This document shows, piece by piece, positions 53,153 through 64,000 of a stretch of 64,000 nucleotides of DNA. The notes under the pieces were generated by a model. The model searched no databases, was not told the DNA's origin, and saw nothing but the letters and a program-made list of their open reading frames with translations. The position numbers and the translations under genes are program-made. The number at the start of each line of letters is the position of its first letter. Position 1 is the first letter of the stretch. Origin of the DNA: Candidatus Saccharimonadota bacterium (GTDB lineage: Bacteria; Patescibacteriota; Saccharimonadia; Saccharimonadales; Saccharimonadaceae); assembly GCA_017460065.1 (NCBI GenBank), contig JAFUBT010000002.1:124001-188000 (forward strand), in the 5' to 3' direction.

Positions 53153-54403
53153 ATGGCAGAGGTCCGACCTGAATATATTAACAACTTGAGCGGTCTTGAA
53201 ATTAGTGCTCGCATCAAGAAAGTCGCCGACGACGGCGAGTCGATTTTGGATGGAGCCCATTTCGTGCTTTCTTCGGTTGACGGAGAAGTAAAAGCGCCTA
53301 TTAGTCGTCAGTCAACGGACAGCGGGGTCACTTCTCTCGTAGGCCAACCAAGTCTAAATAACTATCTCAAGTTATTGCCGCGCAATATCAGAGACAAAAT
53401 TTCAGCAGTCAGGACCTATGACGACGTCATATCATTCGCGAAGGGTATATCGGGAAATGATTTTACCTATATCGAGTATGCGAACAGCTACCACACAATA
53501 TTAGCGACGGGAAACCGCAGCGTCATGGTAGAAATGGATGTCCCAATTCTGCTCGAAGAAGAAAGGTCGCCCGCTGGATACCAAAAAACGAATGTCGTTT
53601 TAACAGTCGATGCTCGGATTTATTTCGATATTCAAGATAATTCCGAAAATATCAGCGAAGTGAAGGCGTCCTATTCTATATTCCCTGAAAACAATATGTA
53701 TAAGTTTAATAAAAACATCGATTACGACAATATAGTGACCTCATCAAATACGATGTCGGAGCTATTGCGAGGCGATTTACTTTCTTATGATGACGACCAG
53801 GAGAAGTGCTCTAGTTCCAGTAGTGCGGGGACTCTATGTGAACCTGTTTTTTACGTTGTCGATGAAGAAGGGGATGTAGTTCTTGAGACCAACAACACGG
53901 TCAACGATGAGCATCGAGTACTGGCTAAGAAGAACGCCGAGCTCCCAGCCAAGACAACTGTCGTCAACTCTGGCAATGCTTCGTCTGGGAATAATATTAT
54001 TACGACCATTATCCCAGACGGATTTCGCGTAGAAGCGGAAACCGTGGAGGCTGGAGGCAGGTATGACGAATCTACTAATACAATTACCTGGACTCTGTCG
54101 TACCTCGATCCAGAAAGTGAAGCCGAATTCTCGTATAGTATTATCGTGCCAGAGGCAGTCGGGGGAGGAGATTACGTGTTTAGGTCCTCCGCACGGAGCG
54201 ATCAATTTAACGCGGAATCAAAAGCTTCCGAATTAATACTAACTGTCGAAAATGATTCTGCACCCAAACACGAGGATGCGTCGAATGCCGGGATAGCCAA
54301 TAACCCCGCCACTGGCGACATCTTCACTATTATCGCCACGGCCGTAATAGCCTGCACGTTCGTGGGGGCTTGTCTCTTCCGCAAACTGAAGCATGTACGC
54401 TAG
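53153..54403 (+). CDS. Pilin-like protein with NPATG sorting signal but no signal peptide
   Basis: A 416-residue protein with a SpaA-like domain (about 15-160: ISARIKKVADDGESILDGAH, then the isopeptide-type closing LLEEERSPAGYQKT), a middle region with one Cys pair, a DUF11-like domain (about 270-370) and a sorting signal NPATG (384-388), helix and HVR tail. The N-terminus MAEVRPEYINNLSGLEIS has no hydrophobic segment, which is unusual for a wall-sorted protein. The AAGGAG site eight bases upstream fixes the start. It may have lost its signal or be a fusion partner of the preceding protein. Confidence 0.8.
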   Translation: MAEVRPEYINNLSGLEISARIKKVADDGESILDGAHFVLSSVDGEVKAPISRQSTDSGVTSLVGQPSLNNYLKLLPRNIRDKISAVRTYDDVISFAKGISGNDFTYIEYANSYHTILATGNRSVMVEMDVPILLEEERSPAGYQKTNVVLTVDARIYFDIQDNSENISEVKASYSIFPENNMYKFNKNIDYDNIVTSSNTMSELLRGDLLSYDDDQEKCSSSSSAGTLCEPVFYVVDEEGDVVLETNNTVNDEHRVLAKKNAELPAKTTVVNSGNASSGNNIITTIIPDGFRVEAETVEAGGRYDESTNTITWTLSYLDPESEAEFSYSIIVPEAVGGGDYVFRSSARSDQFNAESKASELILTVENDSAPKHEDASNAGIANNPATGDIFTIIATAVIACTFVGACLFRKLKHVR

Positions 54404-54412
54404 AATAGCAAT

Positions 54413-54976
54413 ATGGCTCGGGAGACTAACAATAGCAGCATTGAGTATCGTCCAGCAACATCCGAGGATGGCGAAAATGTCATGCGATTGGTCATTTCTA
54501 GCGCCTTGGCGGTAAACGGCAAGACTCTCCACGGCATGCCAGACTACGAAGAAACTTTGACACGCGAAGCCGAGCTTTTTCGCTCAGATTTAAAACGCGG
54601 CGTGGAGTGTCTGGTTGCGACAGACGGTTCAAAGATTGTTGGTACGATTCAATACGAACTCCTGAAAGACGGCAGATGGTCGGGTTGTGGCAGCATCAGT
54701 AACTTCTTCGTCGATGAGGCCTATCGCAGTCAGGGTATCGGAACAGAGCTGTTTATTCGAGTTTGTCGCACCTTGGACTCTCAAGGAGTGCAAGGCATGC
54801 ACTTCTTCGGTATCAACAGCAAGCGTTCATTAAAGTTTTACGGTCGCTATCGACCACGCGTGCTCAGTCGACAGATATACCCCAGTTTCGGCGGCTTCAA
54901 GCGTGACACGCTAGAGTTATTTTTTCCGGATCTTAGAGTCGTGCTTCAGAAATACGAAACCGCTCAATCAAAATAG
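54413..54976 (+). CDS. GNAT-family N-acetyltransferase
   Basis: A 187-residue acetyltransferase with the acetyl-CoA motif DEAYRSQGIGTELFIRVCRT and the usual N-terminal SIEYRPATSEDGENVMRL. The substrate is unknown. The stop of the preceding gene (TAG, 54401-54403) is the first half of a TAGAAT box that ends six bases before the ATG, so the promoter lies inside the upstream stop codon and predicts a leaderless mRNA. Confidence 0.85.
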   Translation: MARETNNSSIEYRPATSEDGENVMRLVISSALAVNGKTLHGMPDYEETLTREAELFRSDLKRGVECLVATDGSKIVGTIQYELLKDGRWSGCGSISNFFVDEAYRSQGIGTELFIRVCRTLDSQGVQGMHFFGINSKRSLKFYGRYRPRVLSRQIYPSFGGFKRDTLELFFPDLRVVLQKYETAQSK

Positions 54977-54984
54977 GCAGAGAA

Positions 54985-55008
54985 AGAACCCGACACGTGT
55001 CGGGTTCT
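54985..55008. terminator. Bidirectional terminator
   Basis: A perfect 24-base palindrome, AGAACCCGACAC/GTGTCGGGTTCT, between convergent genes, with a T-rich stretch on the minus strand. Confidence 0.75.
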
Positions 55009-55037
55009 GCTTGTTATATGTGAGGTTCCTAGTCTCC

Positions 55038-55415
55038 TTAACTCGCGTCCTGCGAACTCTTTTTCTCTTGAATTTTCGCTTTTACCTCAGCCTTCTTTTG
55101 CTCCCACTCCTCGTCGGTCATATTGGCCGGTTTTTCGCGTCGGCTGGCGTCGCGTTTGCCCATCTTGTGGGCCTGCTTCCAGGCTTCTTTCTCTTCCTCG
55201 GTCATGTTTTCGAGTTTTGCCTTAATTTCAGCTTTCTTTTCCTCGCTCAGTTCTGGTTTTTGGCGCTTCTCCTGGGTCGTTTGTTGCTGGCTGTCTTGGC
55301 TTTGCTCGCTAGCGGCACTGGCCGGTTGATGCGCAACGATTGCTGCGCCGCCCGTTACTGCGCCCGCCAGCAGGGCGGAGGCGACTAAGATTTTCTTGCG
55401 GTGCTTATTTCGCAT
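55038..55415 (-). CDS. Secreted highly charged protein
   Basis: A 125-residue protein with a signal peptide (KKILVASALLAGAVTGGAAI, cleavage after SAA), then a Gln/Ser-rich linker and a Lys/Glu-rich helical domain with repeats of the EEKxAxxxA and NMTxEEWEQKKAE type. It resembles generic exported calcium-binding or spy-like helical proteins but no family can be named. The AAAGGG site six bases upstream supports the start. The opposite-strand reading is a shadow of this composition. Confidence 0.8.
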   Translation of the reverse strand: MRNKHRKKILVASALLAGAVTGGAAIVAHQPASAASEQSQDSQQQTTQEKRQKPELSEEKKAEIKAKLENMTEEEKEAWKQAHKMGKRDASRREKPANMTDEEWEQKKAEVKAKIQEKKSSQDAS

Positions 55416-55535
55416 ACTATACCCTTTCGATTAGTGTGCTATCCATTTTATTGGCTCGAGCTGAAAGTAATTTAAAAAACATACTACAAGCAGGATGCAT
55501 GCTATGGCTCCAGCGCATATTTGCGGCAGGGCGCG

Positions 55536-56651
55536 CTAATCGCTCACGTCCACGTCCAGGGTAATATCTAGTTCAAAATCCGGGTATTCCTGACGGACCT
55601 CTTTGCGGATTTGGCGATACAGTGCTTCGCGGTCCGGCACGGCAAAATCAAGGATGATATCAAAACTCAGATTCTTGGTTGCAAAATCTACGTAAAAACC
55701 GTGCATCTGCAATACGCCGTCATGTGCGAGTATCAGCTCTTCAATTCTCTCGTGCATTTTGATAGCGGTTTTATCTTTTGTGTTAACGGAATAAACCCCG
55801 ATTGTGTGCAAAATTACGCCGTATTTTTCTGCTACGCGTTTTGAGATGCGCCGCGAAATTGCATCGACTTCCGCCACGGACATAGTGTCGGCTAGCTCAA
55901 TATGAATTGAACCAAGATATGCATCTGGGCCATAATTGTTCAGTACTAAATCGAAGGCGCCTTGGACTGCGGGTTCCTTCATTACCTCGTGCTTGATTGC
56001 CTTCGTTAAGTCACTCGACGCTCGCGACTCCAAAATATCATCGGCCGATTCTCTGATGAGCTCGATGCCGGACTTAATAATCACTATCGCCACCAAAACC
56101 CCCACATAGGCTTCCAGGCTGACTTGCCAAATTAGATATACGATTGCCGAGCCCAGCACCGAAATCGATAATAATGCATCATTGAAGGCATCTTGCCCAC
56201 TCGCGACCAGGGAACTGGAATTGACCGCGTGCCCCTTCTTCTTGACATAAAGCCCAAGTAGGAATTTCACGACAATCGCCGCCGACATTACTGCGAGACT
56301 TAAGGTGTCATACTCGGCATTTTCTGGTTGGATGATTTTCTTCACGGATTCCACCATGGCCGTTAAGCCGGCGTACAGCACGACGGCCGAAACAATAAAA
56401 GCCGTCATGTACTCAATACGCCCATGTCCATATGGATGGTCGCGGTCGGGCGCTCGCCCAGCTAACTTAGTCCCTACAATCGTAATTATGCTTGACAGGG
56501 CATCGCTCAAGTTATTGATGGCGTCAGAGATGATCGCAATTGAATTCGCGGCTGTCCCAACTAAGGCTTTGAATCCAGCTAGTAATATATTCGCCACGAT
56601 ACTAATTAAGCTAGTTCTGACGACAATTTTCTCGCGGGTCGCTTTCTTCAT
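55536..56651 (-). CDS. Cation diffusion facilitator transporter
   Basis: A 371-residue CDF metal/proton antiporter with six membrane helices (about 15-215) and a cytoplasmic domain. Metal-site motifs are DAINNLSDALSS on helix 2 and DHPYGHGRIEYM; the second D-x-x-x-D site on helix 5 is VASGQDAFNDALL. The His of the usual HxxxD is Asn here, typical of Mn or Zn/Fe-type members, so the metal is uncertain. A TACAAT box directly abuts an ATG at 56660, so the ATG at 56651, nine bases further, is chosen as the leaderless start. Confidence 0.9.
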   Translation of the reverse strand: MKKATREKIVVRTSLISIVANILLAGFKALVGTAANSIAIISDAINNLSDALSSIITIVGTKLAGRAPDRDHPYGHGRIEYMTAFIVSAVVLYAGLTAMVESVKKIIQPENAEYDTLSLAVMSAAIVVKFLLGLYVKKKGHAVNSSSLVASGQDAFNDALLSISVLGSAIVYLIWQVSLEAYVGVLVAIVIIKSGIELIRESADDILESRASSDLTKAIKHEVMKEPAVQGAFDLVLNNYGPDAYLGSIHIELADTMSVAEVDAISRRISKRVAEKYGVILHTIGVYSVNTKDKTAIKMHERIEELILAHDGVLQMHGFYVDFATKNLSFDIILDFAVPDREALYRQIRKEVRQEYPDFELDITLDVDVSD

Positions 56652-56710
56652 GTCTTTCATATTGTAGCATCTTTATGGCTGGACTCTGCGCAGTGCTATA
56701 CTAGTGCCAT

Positions 56711-57673
56711 ATGAAGGTCGCAGAAAATACTCACGAGTCAAAACCAAAATCTACATCAATTTCCACTAAAACATCGATGCTTACCCGATTGTTCGGTGGT
56801 CTCAACCTCAGCTGGCCGCGCCTGATTATCGCCGCCATCGTCATCGGCGCCTTAGTCGGCATTTTAATGACGATTCCCGCGTTTAAGGACACTTCTGTCA
56901 CGCGCATCGGCGTAATCTTTTATTGGTGGGTGTTATTCGGCACGATTATTATTGCAAACAGCAAAAGCAACATCGATTCTGCGCTAAAATGTTTTGTTTT
57001 CTTCCTGATTTCTCAGCCTCTAATTTACCTCATCCAGGTGCCTTATGCCGAGATGGGTTGGGGGATTTTTGGCTATTATCGCTACTGGTTTTATTGGACA
57101 GTCGCCACCTTGCCAATGGGCTATATCGGTTACTGGATTAAGTGCCAAAATATCTGGTCGGCAGTAATTTTAGCGCCCGTCATCGCTTTGGTCTTGCTTG
57201 AGGCACTCGGCGAGTTCAATTATGCACTAAATCACTTTCCCAAATATCTGCTGAGTGGTGTATTCTGCCTAATTATTGTCGCGATTATGATTTTCGGAGT
57301 TTTGCGCCAGGCGCAGTTACGTATAGTGACTTTAGCGCTTGCGGTCGTGTTTGCGGCAATCATTGCCTTTTTTAACCGTGCGACGCCTGAGGATCGTGCT
57401 TTTGGCCTTAGCTACGATTTGACCGAATACGGCGTTACGACTGCGCAAGAATGGGCGATAAAATCGCCTCTCGGCGAGCGTGCTCAGCTGTCGATCGAGG
57501 ATAGTTACGACGAAAACGGCACGCCTACTGGTGAAACTTTCTATCAGTTATATATCAATGGCAACGGCAACGATTACGGTCAGTATGACATTAAGCTATC
57601 TAGTCCCAGTGAGACTAAGCACTGTCACTTCGAAATAAGCGAAAAAGATAATAGCTTTACTTGTGCGGAATAA
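56711..57673 (+). CDS. Polytopic membrane protein, unknown
   Basis: A 320-residue protein: Ser/Thr-rich N-terminus (1-35), seven or so membrane helices (about 38-235) and a C-terminal outside domain with two Cys (near the end HCHFEI...TCAE). No family is recognised. The TGCTATACT extended -10 ends eight bases before the ATG, giving a leaderless mRNA and overlapping the divergent CDF gene's region. Confidence 0.8.
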   Translation: MKVAENTHESKPKSTSISTKTSMLTRLFGGLNLSWPRLIIAAIVIGALVGILMTIPAFKDTSVTRIGVIFYWWVLFGTIIIANSKSNIDSALKCFVFFLISQPLIYLIQVPYAEMGWGIFGYYRYWFYWTVATLPMGYIGYWIKCQNIWSAVILAPVIALVLLEALGEFNYALNHFPKYLLSGVFCLIIVAIMIFGVLRQAQLRIVTLALAVVFAAIIAFFNRATPEDRAFGLSYDLTEYGVTTAQEWAIKSPLGERAQLSIEDSYDENGTPTGETFYQLYINGNGNDYGQYDIKLSSPSETKHCHFEISEKDNSFTCAE

Positions 57674-57696
57674 AAAACGCCTCTGCGGCGTAAAAA

Positions 57697-57771
57697 TGGT
57701 CGGGGCTACCAGGATCGAACTGGCGACCTCACGTCCCCCAGACGTGCGCGCTACCGCTGCGCCAAGCCCCG
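57697..57771 (-). tRNA. tRNA-Pro (GGG)
   Basis: Acceptor CGGGGCT/AGCCCCG, the C1-G72 pair typical of tRNA-Pro, anticodon stem CACGT/ACGTG with loop CTGGGGG (anticodon GGG), T-loop GTTCGATCC, encoded CCA. Confidence 0.95.
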
Positions 57772-57801
57772 CCACTCATATATTATACTATAATACATAT
57801 C

Positions 57802-58479
57802 ATGAAACTCCTGCTTCACACTTGTTGCGCGCCCTGCAGCGTGTATTGCATTAAGTCGCTCCGTGCCGAAGGCATCGAGCCGACGCTCTATTGGTATAAT
57901 CCCAATATTCACCCCTACGCAGAATATCAAGCCCGACGCGATTGCCTGAAGGCTTACGCCGAGTTAGTCGGTGTCGATTTAGTAATCGAAGACGCCTATG
58001 GGCTCGACGAGTTCGTTTGTAATGTTTCGGACAAGCTTGACCGTCGTTGTGAAGAATACTGCTATCCGCTCCGCTTGCGCAAAGCCATGCAATACGCCAA
58101 GCAACATGGCTTTGATACAGTCTCGACTACGTTATTGTATAGCATCTACCAAAAACACGACTACATCGAAGAACTCATGTATGGCCTCGCCAATGAGCTC
58201 GGTCTGGACTTTCTCTATCGCGACTTCCGCACCGGCTGGCAGGAAGGGCAAGACGAGGCGCGCCGTGTGGGGCTGTATCTGCAAAAATATTGCGGCTGTA
58301 TTTTTTCGGAAGAAGAATCAGCGCTCGGGCGTAAGATTGGTCGCAAAATGCAAAAGCGCGGTGTTTCTCCGACTAACGCCAACGTCCGCCAAGTCATTGA
58401 GCAGAGCAAGGCAGAGGGGATTTTACTACCCGAGCGTCTTAGTGATGCCGTTGTGGCGGCTTTCCCAACAAAAGACTAA
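57802..58479 (+). CDS. queH: Epoxyqueuosine reductase QueH
   Basis: A 225-residue QueH (DUF208), the cobalamin-independent enzyme making queuosine from epoxyqueuosine in tRNA. The Cys clusters TCCAPCSVYC, RRCEEYCYPLRL and KYCGCIFSEEE are those that hold its iron-sulfur/iron centre. No other queuosine gene is in the window, so the cell probably salvages the precursor. TATAAT (57789-57794) ends seven bases before the ATG. Confidence 0.93.
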   Translation: MKLLLHTCCAPCSVYCIKSLRAEGIEPTLYWYNPNIHPYAEYQARRDCLKAYAELVGVDLVIEDAYGLDEFVCNVSDKLDRRCEEYCYPLRLRKAMQYAKQHGFDTVSTTLLYSIYQKHDYIEELMYGLANELGLDFLYRDFRTGWQEGQDEARRVGLYLQKYCGCIFSEEESALGRKIGRKMQKRGVSPTNANVRQVIEQSKAEGILLPERLSDAVVAAFPTKD

Positions 58480-58491
58480 GAATTTAGCCTA

Positions 58492-58518
58492 AAAAATATC
58501 CCCCAGCGGGGATATTTT
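58492..58518. terminator. Bidirectional terminator between queH and rpmE
   Basis: AAAATATCCCC/GGGGATATTTT stem with a CAGC loop and T/A runs on both sides. Confidence 0.88.
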
Positions 58519-58861
58519 ATTTTTTGGCTTCAGACTTGTCGTCGGACTTTTCTTTCTTCTCGGCCTCTTTGGCGGCTTTCTTGGCCTTATTGGCTAATGC
58601 AGCCTTCATCGCGGCGGCCTTCTTGGCGCGCGCCTTGAAGCGGTCCACGCGACCCTCGGTATCGATAATCTTTTCTTCGCCCGTGAAGAATGGATGCGAT
58701 GCGCTCGAAATCTGAATTTTTACGAGCGGGTATTCTTTGCCGTCCGTCCACTTGATCGTCTCTTCCGACTTTGCAGTGGAGCGCGTCAGGAAGGAAAACT
58801 TTGCCTGCTCGTCGGCAAACACTACAAAACGATAGTCTTTAGGTTGGATTGATTGTTTCAT
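58517..58861 (-). CDS. rpmE: Ribosomal protein bL31 type B with basic tail
   Basis: A 114-residue bL31, zinc-free type [36 protein letters not shown] and [23 protein letters not shown]. From about residue 78 a Lys/Ala-rich tail of 35 residues extends the usual 80-90 residue protein. The ATG at 58861 is chosen over a TTG/GTG-type start four codons upstream, since a TATAAT box ends eleven bases before it. Confidence 0.94.
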   Translation of the reverse strand: MKQSIQPKDYRFVVFADEQAKFSFLTRSTAKSEETIKWTDGKEYPLVKIQISSASHPFFTGEEKIIDTEGRVDRFKARAKKAAAMKAALANKAKKAAKEAEKKEKSDDKSEAKK

Positions 58862-58929
58862 AATTACTGGCAATTATACCAGATTAAAAACCCAAAGTAA
58901 AGCCTAAAGCCCCCTAGGCTCCGTTGCGC

Positions 58930-59304
58930 CTACTTCTTGCGGTAATAATCGTGTCCGTGTAGCTTGCTAGTGTATTCTTCTAACTTTTGCGTGCCGTTTT
59001 CGAGTTGGTAGTAGTGTCGCACGTAAAATAAGGTCACGATAAGTAAAACTATCGTCAGGCCACCGCAGCAAGCAAGTACTAATTTGCCGCTCGGGCCGTT
59101 ACTGAGTTCACTTAAGCCAAGCACCAGGAACAAGATAAAGAAAATCACCATAAACAGAGCAAAAAACATTGTGACAATCAGATGTATGAAGCGTTCATGT
59201 TGAAATTGGCGTAGCTCATCGCGGTGAAAATTCAGTAATTCTTTGTTGGGGTGTTTGGCGGCCTTGTCAATATAAGAGAGATAGCACTTGAGTTTTTTAT
59301 CCAT
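58930..59304 (-). CDS. Small membrane protein, unknown
   Basis: A 124-residue protein with a charged N-terminus (MDKKLKCYLSYIDKAA), two membrane helices (about 40-65 and 75-98) and a short C-terminal helix ending YRKK. I recognise no family. The ATG at 59304 is six bases from a TATAAT box (59311-59316), which overrules an upstream start at 59331. Divergent from serS. Confidence 0.75.
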   Translation of the reverse strand: MDKKLKCYLSYIDKAAKHPNKELLNFHRDELRQFQHERFIHLIVTMFFALFMVIFFILFLVLGLSELSNGPSGKLVLACCGGLTIVLLIVTLFYVRHYYQLENGTQKLEEYTSKLHGHDYYRKK

Positions 59305-59359
59305 AAGCTTATTATAACATTTTACTAACACCTTAGAAGAGTGTTAGAATAAAACTACT

Positions 59360-60667
59360 ATGTTAGATATTAATTTTATGCGCGCGCATCGGCAACGAGT
59401 GGAGGATGCTATCCGCAATAAGGGCTATGCGGATGAGATTGACCTCAATCACATCCTTGAGCTTGACGACCAGCGCCGTGAATTATCTGGCCAAGCCGAT
59501 ACTTTGCGCCAAGAGCGCAACCAAATCGCCGCCCAAATGAAAAACGGCCGTCCCGAGCCTGCGCTCATCGAGCGAGGTAAAGCGCTCAAGCAAGAACTCA
59601 GCGCACTTGAATCTCAACTAACCGCCGTAGAAGGCGATTATATTCAGCAACTCAAAGCTGTACCGAATGTTTACGAAGACGACGTCCCCGTTGGTTTGTC
59701 CGAGGATGATAATGAAGTCGCCGAGATTGTCGGCGAGCTGCCAAAGTTCGACTTTGAGCCCAAGAACCATTACGAAATTGGTCTACAACGTGATTGGATC
59801 GACAAAGAACGCGCCGCCAAGGTCACCGGTGCACGCTTTGCTTACATTAAGGGTGACCTCGTCAAGCTGCAGATGGCGATTGTGAATTTCGTCATGAACA
59901 GCTTGTCTAACGAAGATATAATAAAGGAGATTATCGCCAAAAATCACCTCGATGGCTTATCAAGTAAGCCCTTTATGCCTGTCTTACCGCCGCTCATGTT
60001 GCGTACCGAAATGTACGATGCCATGGATCGGCTCGAACCGCGCGAAGACCGCTACAAGATTGACGGCGAAGAGCTCTGGCTACAGGGCAGCGCCGAACAT
60101 GTGTTGGGCTCGATGCACGCCAACGAAATCTTCGACGAAGCTCAGCTGCCAGTCCGTTACCTCGGTTATGCCACAAGCTTCCGTCAAGAGGCTGGTACTT
60201 ACGGCAAAGATATGGAAGGCATCATCCGCATGCATCAGTTTGATAAACTTGAAATGGAGAGTTTCACGACCAAGGAAACTAGCCGCCAAGAACACGAGCT
60301 CTTTGTCGCTATCCAGCGCTGGATGGTCGAACAACTCGTCTTGCCATATCGCGTGATTCGTAAGTGTACTTATGATATTGGCAAACCTGACGCTCGCGGT
60401 ATCGACATTGAAGTCTGGCTGCCAGGGCAGAACAAATACCGCGAAACTCATACCGCAGATTACATGACCGATTATCAGTCCCGCCGCCTCAATACACGGG
60501 TACGTCGCGATACTGGCGAGCTTGAGCTTGTCCACACCAATGACGCTACCGCATTTGCTTTGGGGCGCATCATGATTGCTATTATTGAAAATTACCAAAA
60601 GGCCGACGGGACCATCCGTATTCCCGAGGTTTTACGCAAATATTTAGACGGAAAGGAAACTCTTTAA
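59360..60667 (+). CDS. serS: Seryl-tRNA synthetase
   Basis: A 435-residue class II synthetase. The N-terminal coiled-coil arm (about 28-105) that grips tRNA-Ser is followed by motif 2 YATSFRQEAGTYGKDMEG and motif 3 ATAFALGRIMIAIIENYQ. A TAGAAT box ends nine bases before the ATG. hpf starts directly after the stop. Family length and motifs are standard. Confidence 0.97.
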   Translation: MLDINFMRAHRQRVEDAIRNKGYADEIDLNHILELDDQRRELSGQADTLRQERNQIAAQMKNGRPEPALIERGKALKQELSALESQLTAVEGDYIQQLKAVPNVYEDDVPVGLSEDDNEVAEIVGELPKFDFEPKNHYEIGLQRDWIDKERAAKVTGARFAYIKGDLVKLQMAIVNFVMNSLSNEDIIKEIIAKNHLDGLSSKPFMPVLPPLMLRTEMYDAMDRLEPREDRYKIDGEELWLQGSAEHVLGSMHANEIFDEAQLPVRYLGYATSFRQEAGTYGKDMEGIIRMHQFDKLEMESFTTKETSRQEHELFVAIQRWMVEQLVLPYRVIRKCTYDIGKPDARGIDIEVWLPGQNKYRETHTADYMTDYQSRRLNTRVRRDTGELELVHTNDATAFALGRIMIAIIENYQKADGTIRIPEVLRKYLDGKETL

Positions 60668-61024
60668 ATGATCGAAAAGATTGACATTAGCGGCTCTAAT
60701 TTCAAGGTAGAAGAGAGCTTCAAAAAATACGTCGAAAAACGCATCGGTAAACTCGACCGCTATTTGCCGCGCCAACACCGCAAAGACGTTGTCGCCAAGG
60801 TGGTTGTGACGCAAGTCGATCGTGATCATGGTAACAAGTATGAACTTTCCGTTTCTCTTAACATCCCTGGTGGCAAGGTACTAGCCGCTAAAGATGAAGC
60901 GTCCAATATTTTTGCTGGCATTGATATTATCGAGGCTAAATTGACCGGCCAGATTCGCCGTTACAAAACAGAGAATACTAACTACGACAAGAAAGGGTTC
61001 TTGAAGCGCTTTTTGCAACGCTAA
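60668..61024 (+). CDS. hpf: Ribosome hibernation promoting factor (short HPF/RaiA)
   Basis: A 118-residue HPF with the beta-alpha-beta-beta-beta-alpha fold: KIDISGSNFKVEESFKKYVE, KRIGKLDRYLP, the central strand KVVVTQVDRDHGNKYELSVS and the helix AAKDEASNIFAGIDIIEAKL with a basic end. It blocks the decoding centre in resting cells. It lacks the long-form dimerisation domain. It starts at the base after the serS stop and is followed closely by secA. Confidence 0.94.
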   Translation: MIEKIDISGSNFKVEESFKKYVEKRIGKLDRYLPRQHRKDVVAKVVVTQVDRDHGNKYELSVSLNIPGGKVLAAKDEASNIFAGIDIIEAKLTGQIRRYKTENTNYDKKGFLKRFLQR

Positions 61025-61043
61025 GGTGCTATACTGAAATATT

Positions 61044-63968
<2,925 letters not shown>

Positions 63969-63983
63969 GACGCCCATTCCTCT

Positions 63984-63992
63984 ATTATAGCA
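63984..63992 (-). promoter_or_regulatory. Extended -10 element reading leftwards
   Basis: Minus-strand TGCTATAAT just after the secA stop. It points into secA, so it may drive an antisense RNA or belong to a rearranged gene; the context continues beyond the window. Confidence 0.35.
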
Positions 63993-64000
63993 CAAAATGC

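Noticed and set aside
55011-55388. 125-residue plus-strand frame rich in Leu/Phe
   Set aside because: Mirror of the Lys/Glu-rich secreted protein on the minus strand, which has a signal peptide and ribosome site.
57663-57854. 63-residue frame over the tRNA-Pro gene
   Set aside because: It reads through a tRNA on the other strand and into queH.

Overview
The window looks like part of the small chromosome of a Candidatus Saccharibacteria (TM7, Patescibacteria/CPR) bacterium. The inference rests on gene content: no biosynthetic operons for small molecules, a membrane-anchored Clp-type ATPase, a VirB6-like secretion membrane protein, an HTH-MurA fusion, sortase-type surface proteins and a lysine-extended SecA. 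The standard code fits: UGA is used as a stop, for example at the end of gatC and of the 16433-17458 gene, so this is not a UGA-recoded Gracilibacteria/Absconditabacteria lineage. Assignment was made by eye and no search was run.

Layout. 1-9969 is housekeeping: gatA (partial)/gatC, murA, nrdDG behind NrdR-type boxes, small membrane proteins, an orphan nuclease-like gene, an Ltp/PASTA lipoprotein-like gene, tRNA-Val and prfA-prmC. 10.3-16.3 kb is a surface-protein region: two paralogous secreted proteins behind near-identical consensus promoters and a three-repeat DUF11 protein ending in LPKTG. 16.4-21.0 kb holds a single-pass membrane protein and a 1182-residue VirB6-like protein. 21.0-25.9 kb carries folD-murB, tRNA-Arg and the Clp ATPase pair. 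26.2-28.5 kb is an ABC exporter of the LolCD/MacB kind. 29.0-34.3 kb is a compact surface-fibre module: TasA/camelysin-like protein, SipW-like signal peptidase, DUF5305 protein and a large protein with a self-processing Hint domain.

34.4-48.3 kb is an AT-richer accessory island beginning at tRNA-Lys. It contains a five-gene minus-strand operon (putative restriction enzyme, 5-methylcytosine methyltransferase, ParB-like protein, SNF2 ATPase, DUF3883 protein) preceded by a three-way-junction leader RNA, then a DpnD/PcfM protein, an HxlR-regulated pair, a KAP ATPase flanked by two degenerate copies of a small ORF, and a DUF262/HNH (GmrSD-like) gene. 48.3-57.7 kb mixes a YjbR protein, a laccase-domain (YfiH/PgeF) gene with an attenuator-like leader, two more sortase-type surface proteins, GNAT, a CDF transporter and membrane proteins. 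57.7-64 kb returns to housekeeping: tRNA-Pro, queH, bL31, serS, hpf, secA.

Two expression styles recur. At least a dozen single genes or operon heads have a TATAAT-like box ending 6-9 bases before the start codon, which predicts leaderless mRNAs. Surface-protein genes and nrdD instead have long leaders and strong AGGAGG-type ribosome sites. Five tRNAs are present (Val-CAC, Arg-CCG, Arg-TCG, Lys-CTT, Pro-GGG), all with encoded CCA. I see no CRISPR array, rRNA or insertion sequence.
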